Both the position numbers and the translations under genes were made by a program. Below, in pieces: positions 41,906-49,771 of a DNA stretch of 63,075 nucleotides (its first letter is position 1; every line of letters begins with the position of its first letter). The stretch spans positions 1-63,075 of the forward strand of contig NZ_JACOPK010000012.1 in assembly GCF_014288055.1 (NCBI RefSeq), given 5' to 3'. Origin of the DNA: Agathobaculum hominis (GTDB taxonomy: Bacteria > Bacillota > Clostridia > Oscillospirales > Butyricicoccaceae). The notes below the pieces were generated by a model. It saw only the letters and a list, made by a program, of their open reading frames with translations. It did not search any database and was not told the DNA's origin.

Positions 41906-43446
41906 TGAGTAACCTCCTCCAAATATTCGCCAAGTAACTTTTCAATCGGTGCAGGCAATTTATATTGAATTCCGCCGCCCGGTTCGCCAAACGCCGGAGC
42001 GATTGTCCCTGCTTCTACATTTTCAATGGGTTTAATTACTCGATAAATGTGATATACATTTTGATTTTTGTAATAGGGCAATGATCGCATTTTATATGGT
42101 GTGCCTTTCGGCGCGGTAAAATCACCGCCTGGTCCGCCATAGCGGTCAATTAAAACACCAGTATCAAGTGTTTCTATATGCTTTGTCCCTGCCACAAATC
42201 CATCATCTAATGCGTATTTAAGGTAGTCAACATGACCGCTTTCATCAAGATATTTGGTATCACGGACAATAAGAGCATCTTCCGGCAGGTTGATTTCCGC
42301 AGCGTTTTGAGCCGCTGCATTTTCAAACGCCGCAACATCATCGATCGCTGCCGGTGCATATTTCTGCGCCAATTCATATGCGCCAAGCGCAATGGAGACA
42401 ACGCCTATCGAATCCAGCCAATGCTCAAGCGATAGCGGTTTTTCCGGCGCAACCGCACCTTTTACGGTATCGGCAGTGCCTAAAGTCAGCCAGTTTGCAA
42501 TGTTATACAGCGATGGATTTTCGAAAACAGCGCCGGTGCGTGTCTTTAAGCCGTCATAAAACCCACTGATCGTGCCCATTGTGAGCCAATCAAGAAATCC
42601 GCCAAGCGTTCCGCGGCCGATACGCTCCTGCTGCGCCGATACAAAACCGTTCAGGAGTGCTTTGGCCTCAGCCGGAATTTGCAGGAGTCCGTCATACCAG
42701 TTTGTCGTTTTCGAGCTGAAACCGCCGGATGTTCGATTTCCGTCCATCCCGGTTTCATAAACCGGCACGATAACGCAGCGGCAATTGGGATGCAGCGGCG
42801 GCAAAAGCTCCTGCTGTACCAGTTCCTCCAGAGTAAATGTTTGTTCGCTCAGGCTCAGACAGGTTTCGCAAAGTCCAGCTTTATGTTCGACAACATGCCG
42901 AAATTCACGGTATCCTGCCTTAGCGAACTGATGCAGAAGATAATACCAGCTCGCCTGCATATAGGCTCCGTCGATGTCCCCGGCCAGCTTTTTCGCCGCT
43001 TTATTGAACACCTCAAGCAGCTCTTCAGCCATCTGATCGGCCGACGCATTTCGGCGCACACAATCGGCTGATTTGTCGGTCAGCATCTGCGTTGTCTGTG
43101 CATTAAACTGCTCCAGCTCAGCATTCAGCTTTTTACGCAGATCATCTGGCAGACTGGCATCGTTCATGATAAAAAGCTTTGTGTATGCGTTTATCGTATC
43201 ATAAAGCTGTGCTTCTAACAAGGCCGAACGAGTGCAAAGCTGGCTCCGTACCTCTTTTTCTTTTTCGCCTTGCGGTGTGGGCAGAGATTCACGTTCTTTC
43301 CGTGTCAGGAGTGCATGAAATGCTGTGGAGGGGGAAGTGTCCTCGTCGATGTTCATATGCCGGAGATAAAACCACGCTGTCTGTTCCCGAATTCGTCTGC
43401 TGGTGTTCTCTGCTTCCCGCAACGCGACTGTTTTGATTGCCTGCAT
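41902..43446 (-). CDS. MuF-TNT polymorphic toxin (NAD glycohydrolase effector)
   Basis: The 514-residue protein has an N-terminal phage-head-type MuF domain (about 1-230, ending with the characteristic CETCLSLSEQTF and LHPNCRCVIVP motifs), a linker with a repeated WLTLG-type unit (about 250-350), and a C-terminal TNT domain (about 395-514). The TNT core shows DRYGGPGGDFTAPKGTP (434-450), RSLPYY, and the conserved Gln494 in GGGIQYKLP, as in the NAD-degrading tuberculosis necrotizing toxin. MuF proteins are thought to ride on phage heads or other delivery machines. AAAGGAGG precedes the ATG. Immunity genes follow directly. Confidence 0.9.
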   Translation of the reverse strand: MQAIKTVALREAENTSRRIREQTAWFYLRHMNIDEDTSPSTAFHALLTRKERESLPTPQGEKEKEVRSQLCTRSALLEAQLYDTINAYTKLFIMNDASLPDDLRKKLNAELEQFNAQTTQMLTDKSADCVRRNASADQMAEELLEVFNKAAKKLAGDIDGAYMQASWYYLLHQFAKAGYREFRHVVEHKAGLCETCLSLSEQTFTLEELVQQELLPPLHPNCRCVIVPVYETGMDGNRTSGGFSSKTTNWYDGLLQIPAEAKALLNGFVSAQQERIGRGTLGGFLDWLTMGTISGFYDGLKTRTGAVFENPSLYNIANWLTLGTADTVKGAVAPEKPLSLEHWLDSIGVVSIALGAYELAQKYAPAAIDDVAAFENAAAQNAAEINLPEDALIVRDTKYLDESGHVDYLKYALDDGFVAGTKHIETLDTGVLIDRYGGPGGDFTAPKGTPYKMRSLPYYKNQNVYHIYRVIKPIENVEAGTIAPAFGEPGGGIQYKLPAPIEKLLGEYLEEVTQ

Positions 43447-43705
43447 GAAGTCCTCCTTTCAAGTCCGTTCTATCCGTGTGATTGATAGAATAGGACGAGA
43501 TTCAGACTTTTGCAAGGTCAATCTTTTGACCATTGCCACGTTTACAGCATCATTTATTCGCCATGATTATTATTATTATTATATATCATGTTTTTTCTGT
43601 GAAATTATAATTTGATTACGCTCTCAACAATGGAATAAAGGCAGTTCAGATGAAATTTCTAAATTTCAGTTTTGAACGAAAATTCTATGTTTAGGAGTGA
43701 AAATT
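43447..43705. other. AT-rich intergenic region between toxin and helicase fragment
   Basis: Contains a small hairpin GGTCAA/TTGACC near 43518-43534 and a run of ATT repeats at 43567-43582; divergent promoters of the toxin (minus) and helicase-fragment (plus) genes must lie here, but none was fixed. Confidence 0.4.
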
Positions 43706-44341
43706 ATGACAAACAAACAGGAAAAGATGATATGCAATAGCTTTGGTATATCGAAGCTGAAAGCGTTTCAGAAGGATGTAATTACAGACTTACTCAATGG
43801 TAAAGATGTTCTTGGCTTAGCTCGAACCTCTGAAGGCAAGTCGATCTGCTTTCTTTCTATGGTTGCCATGCACCCAAACGATCTGCTGATTGGCATTCTC
43901 CCGACGGTTGCATTGATGCGGGACTTAGTGCAGCGCTGCGAGGACAGCGAAATCCGAGCGGGCTGCCTGTACGGCGGCAATGCAGAGAATACCAATATTA
44001 TTGAAAGATTGAAGCACCGCAAGCTTCAGGCGCTCTTTGTTGCACCGGAACGGCTGAATGATCCGCATCTGTGGAAGGCAATTCAGAAGAACAAATACGC
44101 TGGTTTCGAGGGGCACAAGCACACAGTGGCGTACATACGACTTGCCAGCCTGCAGGAGCTGTTGAGCTCGGTTAGTGGTAAAGTTTGGACAGATTCTGCC
44201 ACCGGCAAGCTGCTGCGTGAGAATGGTCTGGTTGAGGTCGGCAAGGACGGCCATACCGCCAAATCAAAGTTTCCAAAACTGGGGCGGTTCGTTCCCCTAA
44301 ATAAGGAAAACCTCGAAAAACAAGCAAAAATTCGAAAGTGA
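43706..44341 (+). pseudogene. RecQ-like helicase N-terminal fragment fused to an unrelated end
   Basis: Residues 1-135 resemble the start of a RecQ-type DEAD helicase (LKAFQKDVITDLLNGKDVLGLARTSEGKSICF; VAPERL). The motif I glycines are altered (TSEGKS), and the DEAH box and everything after it are missing. The last 75 residues (LASLQELLSSVSGKVWTDSATGKLLRENGLVEVGKDG...GRFVPL) come from another kind of protein. A deletion joining two genes is the likely cause, so helicase activity is lost. AGGAG precedes the ATG at 43706. Confidence 0.7.
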
Positions 44342-44351
44342 GGAAAGTATT

Positions 44352-44624
44352 ATGTCTGATACTATTCAATTCATTCCGCAGCGTCGTTTCTACGACACGG
44401 CAACCGTCGCTGAAACCCATCGCCGTCTGCTCGCAGAGGGGCACAATATTTCGGAGAATGCTCTACGCGGATTTATCCGTCAGGGTATTCTGCCGGCCGT
44501 TAAGATTGGCCGGAAGTCGCTGTTGTATTACCCGAACGTCATCAAACTGCTGACCGAGGGCAACAACCATGTTTCGTCGGATGATGAGCGTCCGTCGTAC
44601 ATTCCGGCAAAGATTTCGGTATAA
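44352..44624 (+). CDS. Excisionase-like DNA-binding protein
   Basis: This 90-residue protein has a winged-helix/MerR-type DNA-binding look (MSDTIQFIPQRRFYDTATVAETHRRLLAEGHNISENALRGFIRQGILPAVKIGRKSLLYY), typical of Xis proteins placed before integrases in Firmicute elements. It is 63 bp upstream of the integrase on the same strand. Role in excision is inferred. Confidence 0.75.
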   Translation: MSDTIQFIPQRRFYDTATVAETHRRLLAEGHNISENALRGFIRQGILPAVKIGRKSLLYYPNVIKLLTEGNNHVSSDDERPSYIPAKISV

Positions 44625-44687
44625 GCGATAGTCTGCGGTGCGTCCAAGCGGCGCACCGCATTATTCTACACGAAAGGAGAGAAAAAC

Positions 44688-46103
44688 GTGCCAAGCATAA
44701 AGAAAATCCACACAAAATCCGGCTTGAGCTTCAAAATCACGGTTTCGTGCGGCTATGATGAACGCTACCGCAAGCGCTGTCACTATAAGACTTGGAAAGC
44801 GCCGGAAAACTGGTCGGAGCAGCGTGCCGAGCGGGAGGCACAGAAAATTGCCTACGAGTTTGAGAACAGCATCAAGCTGGGGTTTCAGCCGGACAATAAC
44901 AAGACGTTTGCCGAATATGCTGCCTATGTGATTGACCTCAAGGAGCATACCGGCACCAAGCACAGCACGATTGAACTGTATAAGCACCTGTGCGAACGCA
45001 TTATCCCTGCGATTGGTCACATTAAGCTGACCGAGCTGCGACCGCAGCACTTAAATCGCCTGTACATGGATCTTCTGCAGAACTGCACCAAGCATGTGCT
45101 CGACAAGGCACGCTCGAAGGCTGATTTGGGCGCGCTGCTGACCGAACGGCAGATTTCGCGCGCCAAACTGGCCAAGCTGTCTCGCCTCAATGCTGTTACC
45201 ATAACGGCTGCCTGCCGTGGACAGGTTATCCGTAAGTCCTCCGCAGACGCAATTTCTGCGGCGCTGGGTATACCGCCGCAAAAGCTGTTCGAGTACATCT
45301 TGAATACCGACCACCTCGCGGTTAAAACCGTTCTGCAGCATCATCGTTTCATCTCCACCGTGCTTTCGCAGGCGGAGAAGGAAATGATCGTAACCTACAA
45401 TGCAGCGGCGCGCGCTACGCTGCCTCGCGCTCAGCGAAAGAAGATCAACTATTTCCAGCCGGAAGAGATCTTCCGCATTTTGCAGGCACTCGAGAGCGAA
45501 CCGCTCAAGTGGCGGACGATTACCCATCTGCTGATCGTCACCGGTGCACGGCGCGGCGAGATTATGGGGCTGAAGTGGGAGAATGTTCACCTTGATGAGC
45601 GCTATCTTTACATTGAGGTTAATCTTCGCTATTCCAAGGCGCGCGGTATTTATGAGGAAACACCGAAAACCGGTGAAACGCGCTTTATCCCGATTCCGGA
45701 TGAAACTGTCACGCTGCTGCGTGAATATCGTATAGAGCAGGAGAAGCTGCGCAAGCTGAACGGTGATCGGTGGCAGAATGACGAAGGTTTCCTGTTCACG
45801 AGGGATGACGGACAGGTCATGCACCCGGACAGCATTACCGCGTGGCTTAATAAATTCAGCAAACGGCATGACCTGCCGCATATCAATCCGCATGCGTTCC
45901 GCCATACGGTTGCCAGCGTGCTGATTGCTAACCATACCGATGTCGTTACCGTTGCTCGTCAGCTCGGTCATTCCAGTCCGGCTACGACCGAGATGTACTA
46001 CGCGCACTTGATTGAGCAGTCTCGCGTGCAGGCAGGTGAGTGCATCGCTGACGTTATGCTGCGCCAGTACAAGCCGACAGATAATAATCAACAAGGCAAA
46101 TAA
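44688..46103 (+). CDS. int: Tyrosine recombinase (integrase) with an internal helix-turn-helix domain
   Basis: The 471-residue integrase has an N-terminal arm-binding domain, a core-binding domain (about 70-130), then an inserted XRE-like helix-turn-helix (about 148-203, LGALLTERQISRAKLAKLSRLNAVTITAACRGQ), and the catalytic domain with Arg287, His401-x-x-Arg404, His427 and the tyrosine in TEMYYAH. It starts at GTG with GAAAGGAG upstream. It is next to the tRNA-Arg 3' end, into which the island integrated. A related gene relic is at 34692-34805. The inserted HTH occurs in some other clostridial integrases. Confidence 0.93.
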   Translation: MPSIKKIHTKSGLSFKITVSCGYDERYRKRCHYKTWKAPENWSEQRAEREAQKIAYEFENSIKLGFQPDNNKTFAEYAAYVIDLKEHTGTKHSTIELYKHLCERIIPAIGHIKLTELRPQHLNRLYMDLLQNCTKHVLDKARSKADLGALLTERQISRAKLAKLSRLNAVTITAACRGQVIRKSSADAISAALGIPPQKLFEYILNTDHLAVKTVLQHHRFISTVLSQAEKEMIVTYNAAARATLPRAQRKKINYFQPEEIFRILQALESEPLKWRTITHLLIVTGARRGEIMGLKWENVHLDERYLYIEVNLRYSKARGIYEETPKTGETRFIPIPDETVTLLREYRIEQEKLRKLNGDRWQNDEGFLFTRDDGQVMHPDSITAWLNKFSKRHDLPHINPHAFRHTVASVLIANHTDVVTVARQLGHSSPATTEMYYAHLIEQSRVQAGECIADVMLRQYKPTDNNQQGK

Positions 46104-46114
46104 TCAATAAACGA

Positions 46115-46141
46115 AAAGAGCGGCATTGCCGCTCTTTTTTA
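46115..46141 (+). terminator. Terminator of the integrase gene
   Basis: AAGAGCGGCA pairs with TGCCGCTCTT and is followed by six T. Confidence 0.85.
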
Positions 46142-46210
46142 CTGTTCAGGCTGCCACGTAGTAGCCTGCACAGTAGCCTTGATTTTATTTCGCTAAAGTA
46201 ACGCTCGAAA

Positions 46211-46250
46211 AGATAACAAAAAACCGCTCATTTCAACGAAACAAGCGGTT
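46211..46250 (-). terminator. Terminator between tRNA-Arg and the integrase
   Basis: Read on the minus strand, AACCGCTTGTTTCG...GAGCGGTT with six T. The same sequence ends the relic at 34805. Confidence 0.75.
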
Positions 46251-46255
46251 CAAAG

Positions 46256-46300
46256 TGGTACGCCCGGTGCGATTCGAACGCATGGCCTTTGGAGTCGGAG
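46256..46300 (-). repeat. Attachment site (attR) within tRNA-Arg
   Basis: Direct repeat of 39396-39440 (44 of 45 identical), bounding a 6.9-kb island with an integrase at this end. Confidence 0.9.
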
Positions 46301-46332
46301 TCCAACGCTCTATCCAGCTGAGCTACGGGCGC
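46256..46332 (-). tRNA. tRNA-Arg(CCG)
   Basis: The 77-base gene has acceptor GCGCCCG/CGGGCGT (first pair G-U), anticodon arm TTGGA-CTCCGAC-TCCAA with anticodon CCG, T arm GCGTTCGAATCGC and an encoded CCA. Its 3' 45 bases serve as the island attachment site and are repeated at 39396. Confidence 0.96.
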
Positions 46333-46429
46333 GAGTACATGATATAGTATACCAGTCTTTCGTGGATTTGTAAAGCAGTTATTCCGGGGCATTTCGGTCG
46401 GTTTGGCCGGGAACGCCCCGGTTTTCATC

Positions 46430-46996
46430 TTACGCCTGCGCGTCGGCCGGCTGTTTTTTCTTTTTGCGCTTGCGATAGCGGTCCTCCTCGGAGAAAACGC
46501 AGCCGCAGTAGTTCTGCATATACAGTCCCAGCTCGCGCGCCTTGTCCTGTCCCTCGCGGAAACGGGGCGAAAAATCACGGTGCAGATACTTGACGCCGTA
46601 CTTTTCGGCCATCTGCTCGCAGATCTGACGCATCAGCTCATGATTCTGATACGGACTGACGAACAGCGTCGAAGTGAACTGGTCATAGCCGTGCTCGGCG
46701 GCATAGCGAGCCGTCTCCTCGAAGCGAAGCGCGTAGCAGGTCGCACAGCGGTTGTCCCAGTTCGGGTAGACCGCTTCAATAAACCTGCGCAGGCCGTACT
46801 CGTTTTCGATCTCCAGCTTGAGATCAATGCTTTTCGCGTACTCAACAAGCGTATTCTTGCGCATTTTGTACTCTTTCATCGGATGGATGTTCGGATTATA
46901 CCAGAAACCCACCGGCTCGATGCCCTCCTGCCGCAGCGTGTCGATGCACGCGATCGAGCAGGGCGCACAGCAGATATGAAGAAGTGTTCCGGACAA
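46430..46996 (-). CDS. queH: Epoxyqueuosine reductase QueH
   Basis: QueH performs the last step of queuosine synthesis, reducing epoxyqueuosine in tRNA. The 188-residue protein has the Cys-rich N-terminus HICCAPCS and the second pair RCATCYALRFEETA, which bind the iron-sulfur/iron centre, and ends in a Lys-rich tail. It replaces QueG in many anaerobes. The start is a TTG with AAAGG nine bases upstream. No other queuosine gene is in the window; it follows the tRNA-Arg gene on the same strand. Confidence 0.93.
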   Translation of the reverse strand: MSGTLLHICCAPCSIACIDTLRQEGIEPVGFWYNPNIHPMKEYKMRKNTLVEYAKSIDLKLEIENEYGLRRFIEAVYPNWDNRCATCYALRFEETARYAAEHGYDQFTSTLFVSPYQNHELMRQICEQMAEKYGVKYLHRDFSPRFREGQDKARELGLYMQNYCGCVFSEEDRYRKRKKKKQPADAQA

Positions 46997-47053
46997 AAAA
47001 TCAGACCTTTCTGAAATGATACTTGGTTTTACGCTGCGTAAACGGGAAGGTTA

Positions 47054-47194
47054 TCATTCCTGTTTATCCTTGATGGCTTTTAGAATAAAGCCGCCCATAA
47101 TCGCAATCGGAATAGAAACAGAAAAGGAAACCGGCTCGAGAAATGCCCCAAGGACTCCGCCCAGGATTGTACATATGATCGCGAGAATAACCAT
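47054..47194 (-). CDS. 46-residue small membrane protein
   Basis: The short frame starts at an ATG with GGAGGTATCGCC upstream and encodes MVILAIICTILGGVLGAFLEP..., a hydrophobic helix pair ending in KAIKDKQE. It has its own promoter (47248-47276) and is too short for most gene finders. I know no function. Confidence 0.65.
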   Translation of the reverse strand: MVILAIICTILGGVLGAFLEPVSFSVSIPIAIMGGFILKAIKDKQE

Positions 47195-47247
47195 GGCGAT
47201 ACCTCCGCAGATTCGGATTGACAGAGTGATTGCAGCTGCCTGTCATT

Positions 47248-47299
47248 ATTATACCGCGTTTGTCTGCTACTTGCAAACCCCGTCGAAAAACGCTATACT
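47248..47299. promoter_or_regulatory. Two divergent promoters sharing one palindromic -35 box
   Basis: TTGCAA (47271-47276) is its own reverse complement. To the right, a 17-bp spacer leads to TATACT (47294-47299) for the aminotransferase gene; to the left, read on the minus strand, a 17-bp spacer leads to TATAAT (47248-47253) for the small membrane protein. Confidence 0.75.
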
Positions 47300-47345
47300 G
47301 GAACTGAATAAAAATCGGAATTTTTATTAAAGGAGGCATATTCCA

Positions 47346-48191
47346 ATGAAGGATATTGCATACTACAACGGAAAAATCGGCCGCATCGACGAGGTTCAGG
47401 CGCCGATCACCGACCGCGGTCTGTATTTCGGCGACGGCGTTTACGACGCCGCCATGGTCCGAAACAAGAAGATCTTTGCGCTCGACGATCATCTCGACCG
47501 CTTCTATAACAGCCTCAGACTGCTGCGCATCGAGCCGCCGATGGAGCGCAGCGAGCTCGCCGCAACGCTGAACGATCTGGTCAGCCGTCTGGACAGCGAC
47601 GCGCCGCACATGCTGTACTGGCAGTCCACGCGCGCCGCAGCGCACCGCAAGCACGCCTTCCCGGCCGGCGCAAAGGCGACGCTGATGGCGTTCGCGGAGG
47701 CCTGCCCTCTCGACCGTCACGACCATCCCTACAAGCTCATCACGGTCGAGGACACCCGTTTCCTGCACTGCAACATCAAGACCCTCAACCTCATCCCCAA
47801 CTGCATGGCAATGCAGCGCGCGGTCGAAGCAGGCTGCGACGAGGTCGTGTTCCACCGCGGCGACCGCGTCACCGAAGGCGCGCATTCCAGCCTCGCCATC
47901 ATCCGCGACGGCGTGTTCTGCACGCCCCCGGCGGACGAGCTTATCCTCCCAAGCATCACGCGCAAGCACTTCCTCGACCTGTGCGACAAGCTGGGCATTC
48001 CGTCCCGCGTAGCGCCGTTCACGGTGGACGAGCTGCTGACCGCAGACGAGATCATGATCCTGTCCACCGGCTCGCACTGCATCCGCGTCTGCGAGGTAGA
48101 CGGCAAGCCGGTCGGCGGCAAGGCGTCCGAGCTGCTGGAGCACCTCCAACAGGCTTATCAGCAGGAGTTCATCGAGGGTACCGAAAAGTAA
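47346..48191 (+). CDS. dat: D-amino acid aminotransferase (class IV PLP enzyme)
   Basis: The 281-residue class IV aminotransferase transfers the amino group between D-alanine and 2-oxoacids, supplying D-Glu or D-amino acids for the cell wall. The N-terminus YYNGKIGRIDEVQAPITDRGLYFGDGVYDA is typical of D-amino acid transaminases; the PLP lysine is in HCNIKTLNLIPN (about Lys145). The end (about 245-256) reads LSTGSHCIRVCEVDG. AAAGGAGG precedes the ATG. It is followed 11 bp later by a thioredoxin-reductase-like gene. Confidence 0.92.
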   Translation: MKDIAYYNGKIGRIDEVQAPITDRGLYFGDGVYDAAMVRNKKIFALDDHLDRFYNSLRLLRIEPPMERSELAATLNDLVSRLDSDAPHMLYWQSTRAAAHRKHAFPAGAKATLMAFAEACPLDRHDHPYKLITVEDTRFLHCNIKTLNLIPNCMAMQRAVEAGCDEVVFHRGDRVTEGAHSSLAIIRDGVFCTPPADELILPSITRKHFLDLCDKLGIPSRVAPFTVDELLTADEIMILSTGSHCIRVCEVDGKPVGGKASELLEHLQQAYQQEFIEGTEK

Positions 48192-48201
48192 AGGAGGCAC
48201 C

Positions 48202-49059
48202 ATGCCCACACTGGTTATCATCGGCGGCGGTCCCGCCGGACTCAGCGCCGCGATCTATGCGGTGCGCGCAGGTCTTGACGTTCATGTGCTGTACAAGGAT
48301 GATGGCGCGCTCGGAAAGGCCGACAGGATCGAGAACTATTTCGGCTTCCCCGATGTGATCCCGGGGGCCGAGCTGCTCGCGCGCGGACAGGCGCAGGCCG
48401 ACCGTCTTGGTGCGCGGCTGCACCGCACCGAGGTCACGGGAATCGAGTACGCCGACCGCGGCTTTGCGGTCAAGACGACCGGCGGCGAGCGCCATGCGGA
48501 CGCGGTGCTGCTCGCGACCGGCTCTCCGCGCGCTGTCCCCGCTATTACGGGCATCCGCACGTTCGAAGGACGCGGCGTGAGCTACTGCGCGGTCTGCGAT
48601 GCGTTTTTCTATCGCGGCAAGGCGGCCGCCGTGCTCGGGCAAGGCGAATACGCCCTCGAGGAGGCGCGTGTGCTGCTTCCGGTCGCAGGCTCGGTCACGC
48701 TCCTGACGAACGGCCAGAGCGCACCTGAGAACCTTCCGGACGGCCTTGCGGTCGATACCCGGCCGGTCTCCGCCGTCGAGGGCGGAGAAACGGTCGAGCG
48801 CGTGGTTTTCGCGGACGGTGAGACGCTGCCGCTCGACGGCGTGTTCGTCGCGCTCGGCACCGCAGGCAGCACGGATTTCGCGCGAAAGCTCGGCGCGCCG
48901 CTCGACGGCACGCATATCAGGGCGAATGCCGACGGCTCGACCGCCGTGCCCGGGCTGTTCGCCGCAGGAGACTGCACCGGCGGCCTGCTCCAGATCGCAA
49001 AGGCGGTCTCGGACGGCGCGCAGGCCGCTATGAGCGCGGTGAAATTCCTCCGGAAATAA
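48202..49059 (+). CDS. Thioredoxin reductase-like FAD/NAD(P) oxidoreductase
   Basis: The 285-residue flavoprotein has the FAD motif GGGPAG at the N-terminus, a redox-active YCAVCDAFF (Cys pair about 133-136), an NAD(P) motif (VLGQGEYALEEA) and the closing GLFAAGDCTGGLLQ. It likely reduces thioredoxin (trxA is at 60.4 kb) or a glutaredoxin-like partner. AAAGGAGG precedes the ATG. It is coupled to the D-amino acid aminotransferase gene; no shared pathway is obvious. Confidence 0.9.
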   Translation: MPTLVIIGGGPAGLSAAIYAVRAGLDVHVLYKDDGALGKADRIENYFGFPDVIPGAELLARGQAQADRLGARLHRTEVTGIEYADRGFAVKTTGGERHADAVLLATGSPRAVPAITGIRTFEGRGVSYCAVCDAFFYRGKAAAVLGQGEYALEEARVLLPVAGSVTLLTNGQSAPENLPDGLAVDTRPVSAVEGGETVERVVFADGETLPLDGVFVALGTAGSTDFARKLGAPLDGTHIRANADGSTAVPGLFAAGDCTGGLLQIAKAVSDGAQAAMSAVKFLRK

Positions 49060-49061
49060 CA

Positions 49062-49104
49062 GAACAAAAAACGAGAGTACAGCCTTTGTACTCTCGTTTT
49101 TTGT
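49062..49104. terminator. Bidirectional terminator between trx-reductase-like gene and khpA
   Basis: AACAAAAAACGAGAGTACA pairs with TGTACTCTCGTTTTTTGTT, a 19-bp stem with A- and T-runs that act on both strands. Confidence 0.9.
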
Positions 49105-49219
49105 TGTCTAAAAAATAAATCGCCGCTGAGCGGCGATTTCAAGGGGCCGATGCAGCGCACCGGCATCTCATTTCAGGTTGAAGTGTCGCAGAGGACGCTT
49201 CGGCGCGAGGAGCGCAGGC

Positions 49220-49450
49220 TCAGTCGAGAATATCGACTGTCACGCGCTTGTTTTCGCGATTGCCTGCCGCTTTCATGAGTGTGCGGATTTCCTTGGCGAT
49301 GCGGCCGTGACGACCGATCACTCGGCCCATGTCACCGGGCGCTACGCGCAGGGAAAACGTGACGTTGTCGCCGTCGATCTCCTCAGTGATGGCAATCGCA
49401 TCCGGCTCGGAAACCAGATTTTTGACGATATAAGTCAATAACTCTTTCAT
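49220..49450 (-). CDS. khpA: KH-domain RNA-binding protein KhpA
   Basis: The 76-residue protein is a single type II KH domain with the GxxG-type loop in DMGRVIGRHGRIAKEIRTLMKAA. With KhpB it binds many RNAs and affects cell division and envelope synthesis in Firmicutes. The ATG at 49450 follows GAGG by eight bases; the longer frame to 49537 overlaps rpsP and is rejected. It follows rpsP by 14 bp, as in most relatives, but rimM-trmD-rplS are not found behind it here. Confidence 0.93.
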   Translation of the reverse strand: MKELLTYIVKNLVSEPDAIAITEEIDGDNVTFSLRVAPGDMGRVIGRHGRIAKEIRTLMKAAGNRENKRVTVDILD

Positions 49451-49464
49451 TTCGACAACCTCAC

Positions 49465-49707
49465 TCAATTCAGCACGCCAGCCTTCTTCAGAATGCCGCG
49501 AACAGTATCGGTCGGCTGTGCACCCTTCTTGATCCACTCCTGAGCGCGGTCAGCGTCAACGTTAACGGTGGACGGGTTGGTCAGCGGGTTGTAAGTGCCG
49601 ATCTCCTCGATGAAACGGCCGTCACGCGGGTAACGAGAGTCAGCGACAACGATGCGGTAGAACGGAGCCTTCTTAGCGCCCATGCGGCGCAGTCTGATCT
49701 TTACCAT
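49465..49707 (-). CDS. rpsP: 30S ribosomal protein S16
   Basis: The 80-residue protein is S16 (MVKIRLRRMGAKKAPFYRIVVADSRYPRDGRFIEEIGTYNP). It stabilises the 5' domain of 16S rRNA. AGGAGG precedes the ATG. Third gene of ylxM-ffh-rpsP-khpA. Confidence 0.98.
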   Translation of the reverse strand: MVKIRLRRMGAKKAPFYRIVVADSRYPRDGRFIEEIGTYNPLTNPSTVNVDADRAQEWIKKGAQPTDTVRGILKKAGVLN

Positions 49708-49771
49708 GAAATTTTCACCTCCTGTATTAAAACTTATCTATTGTAAATTGAAATTTACAAACAATAGCAAA

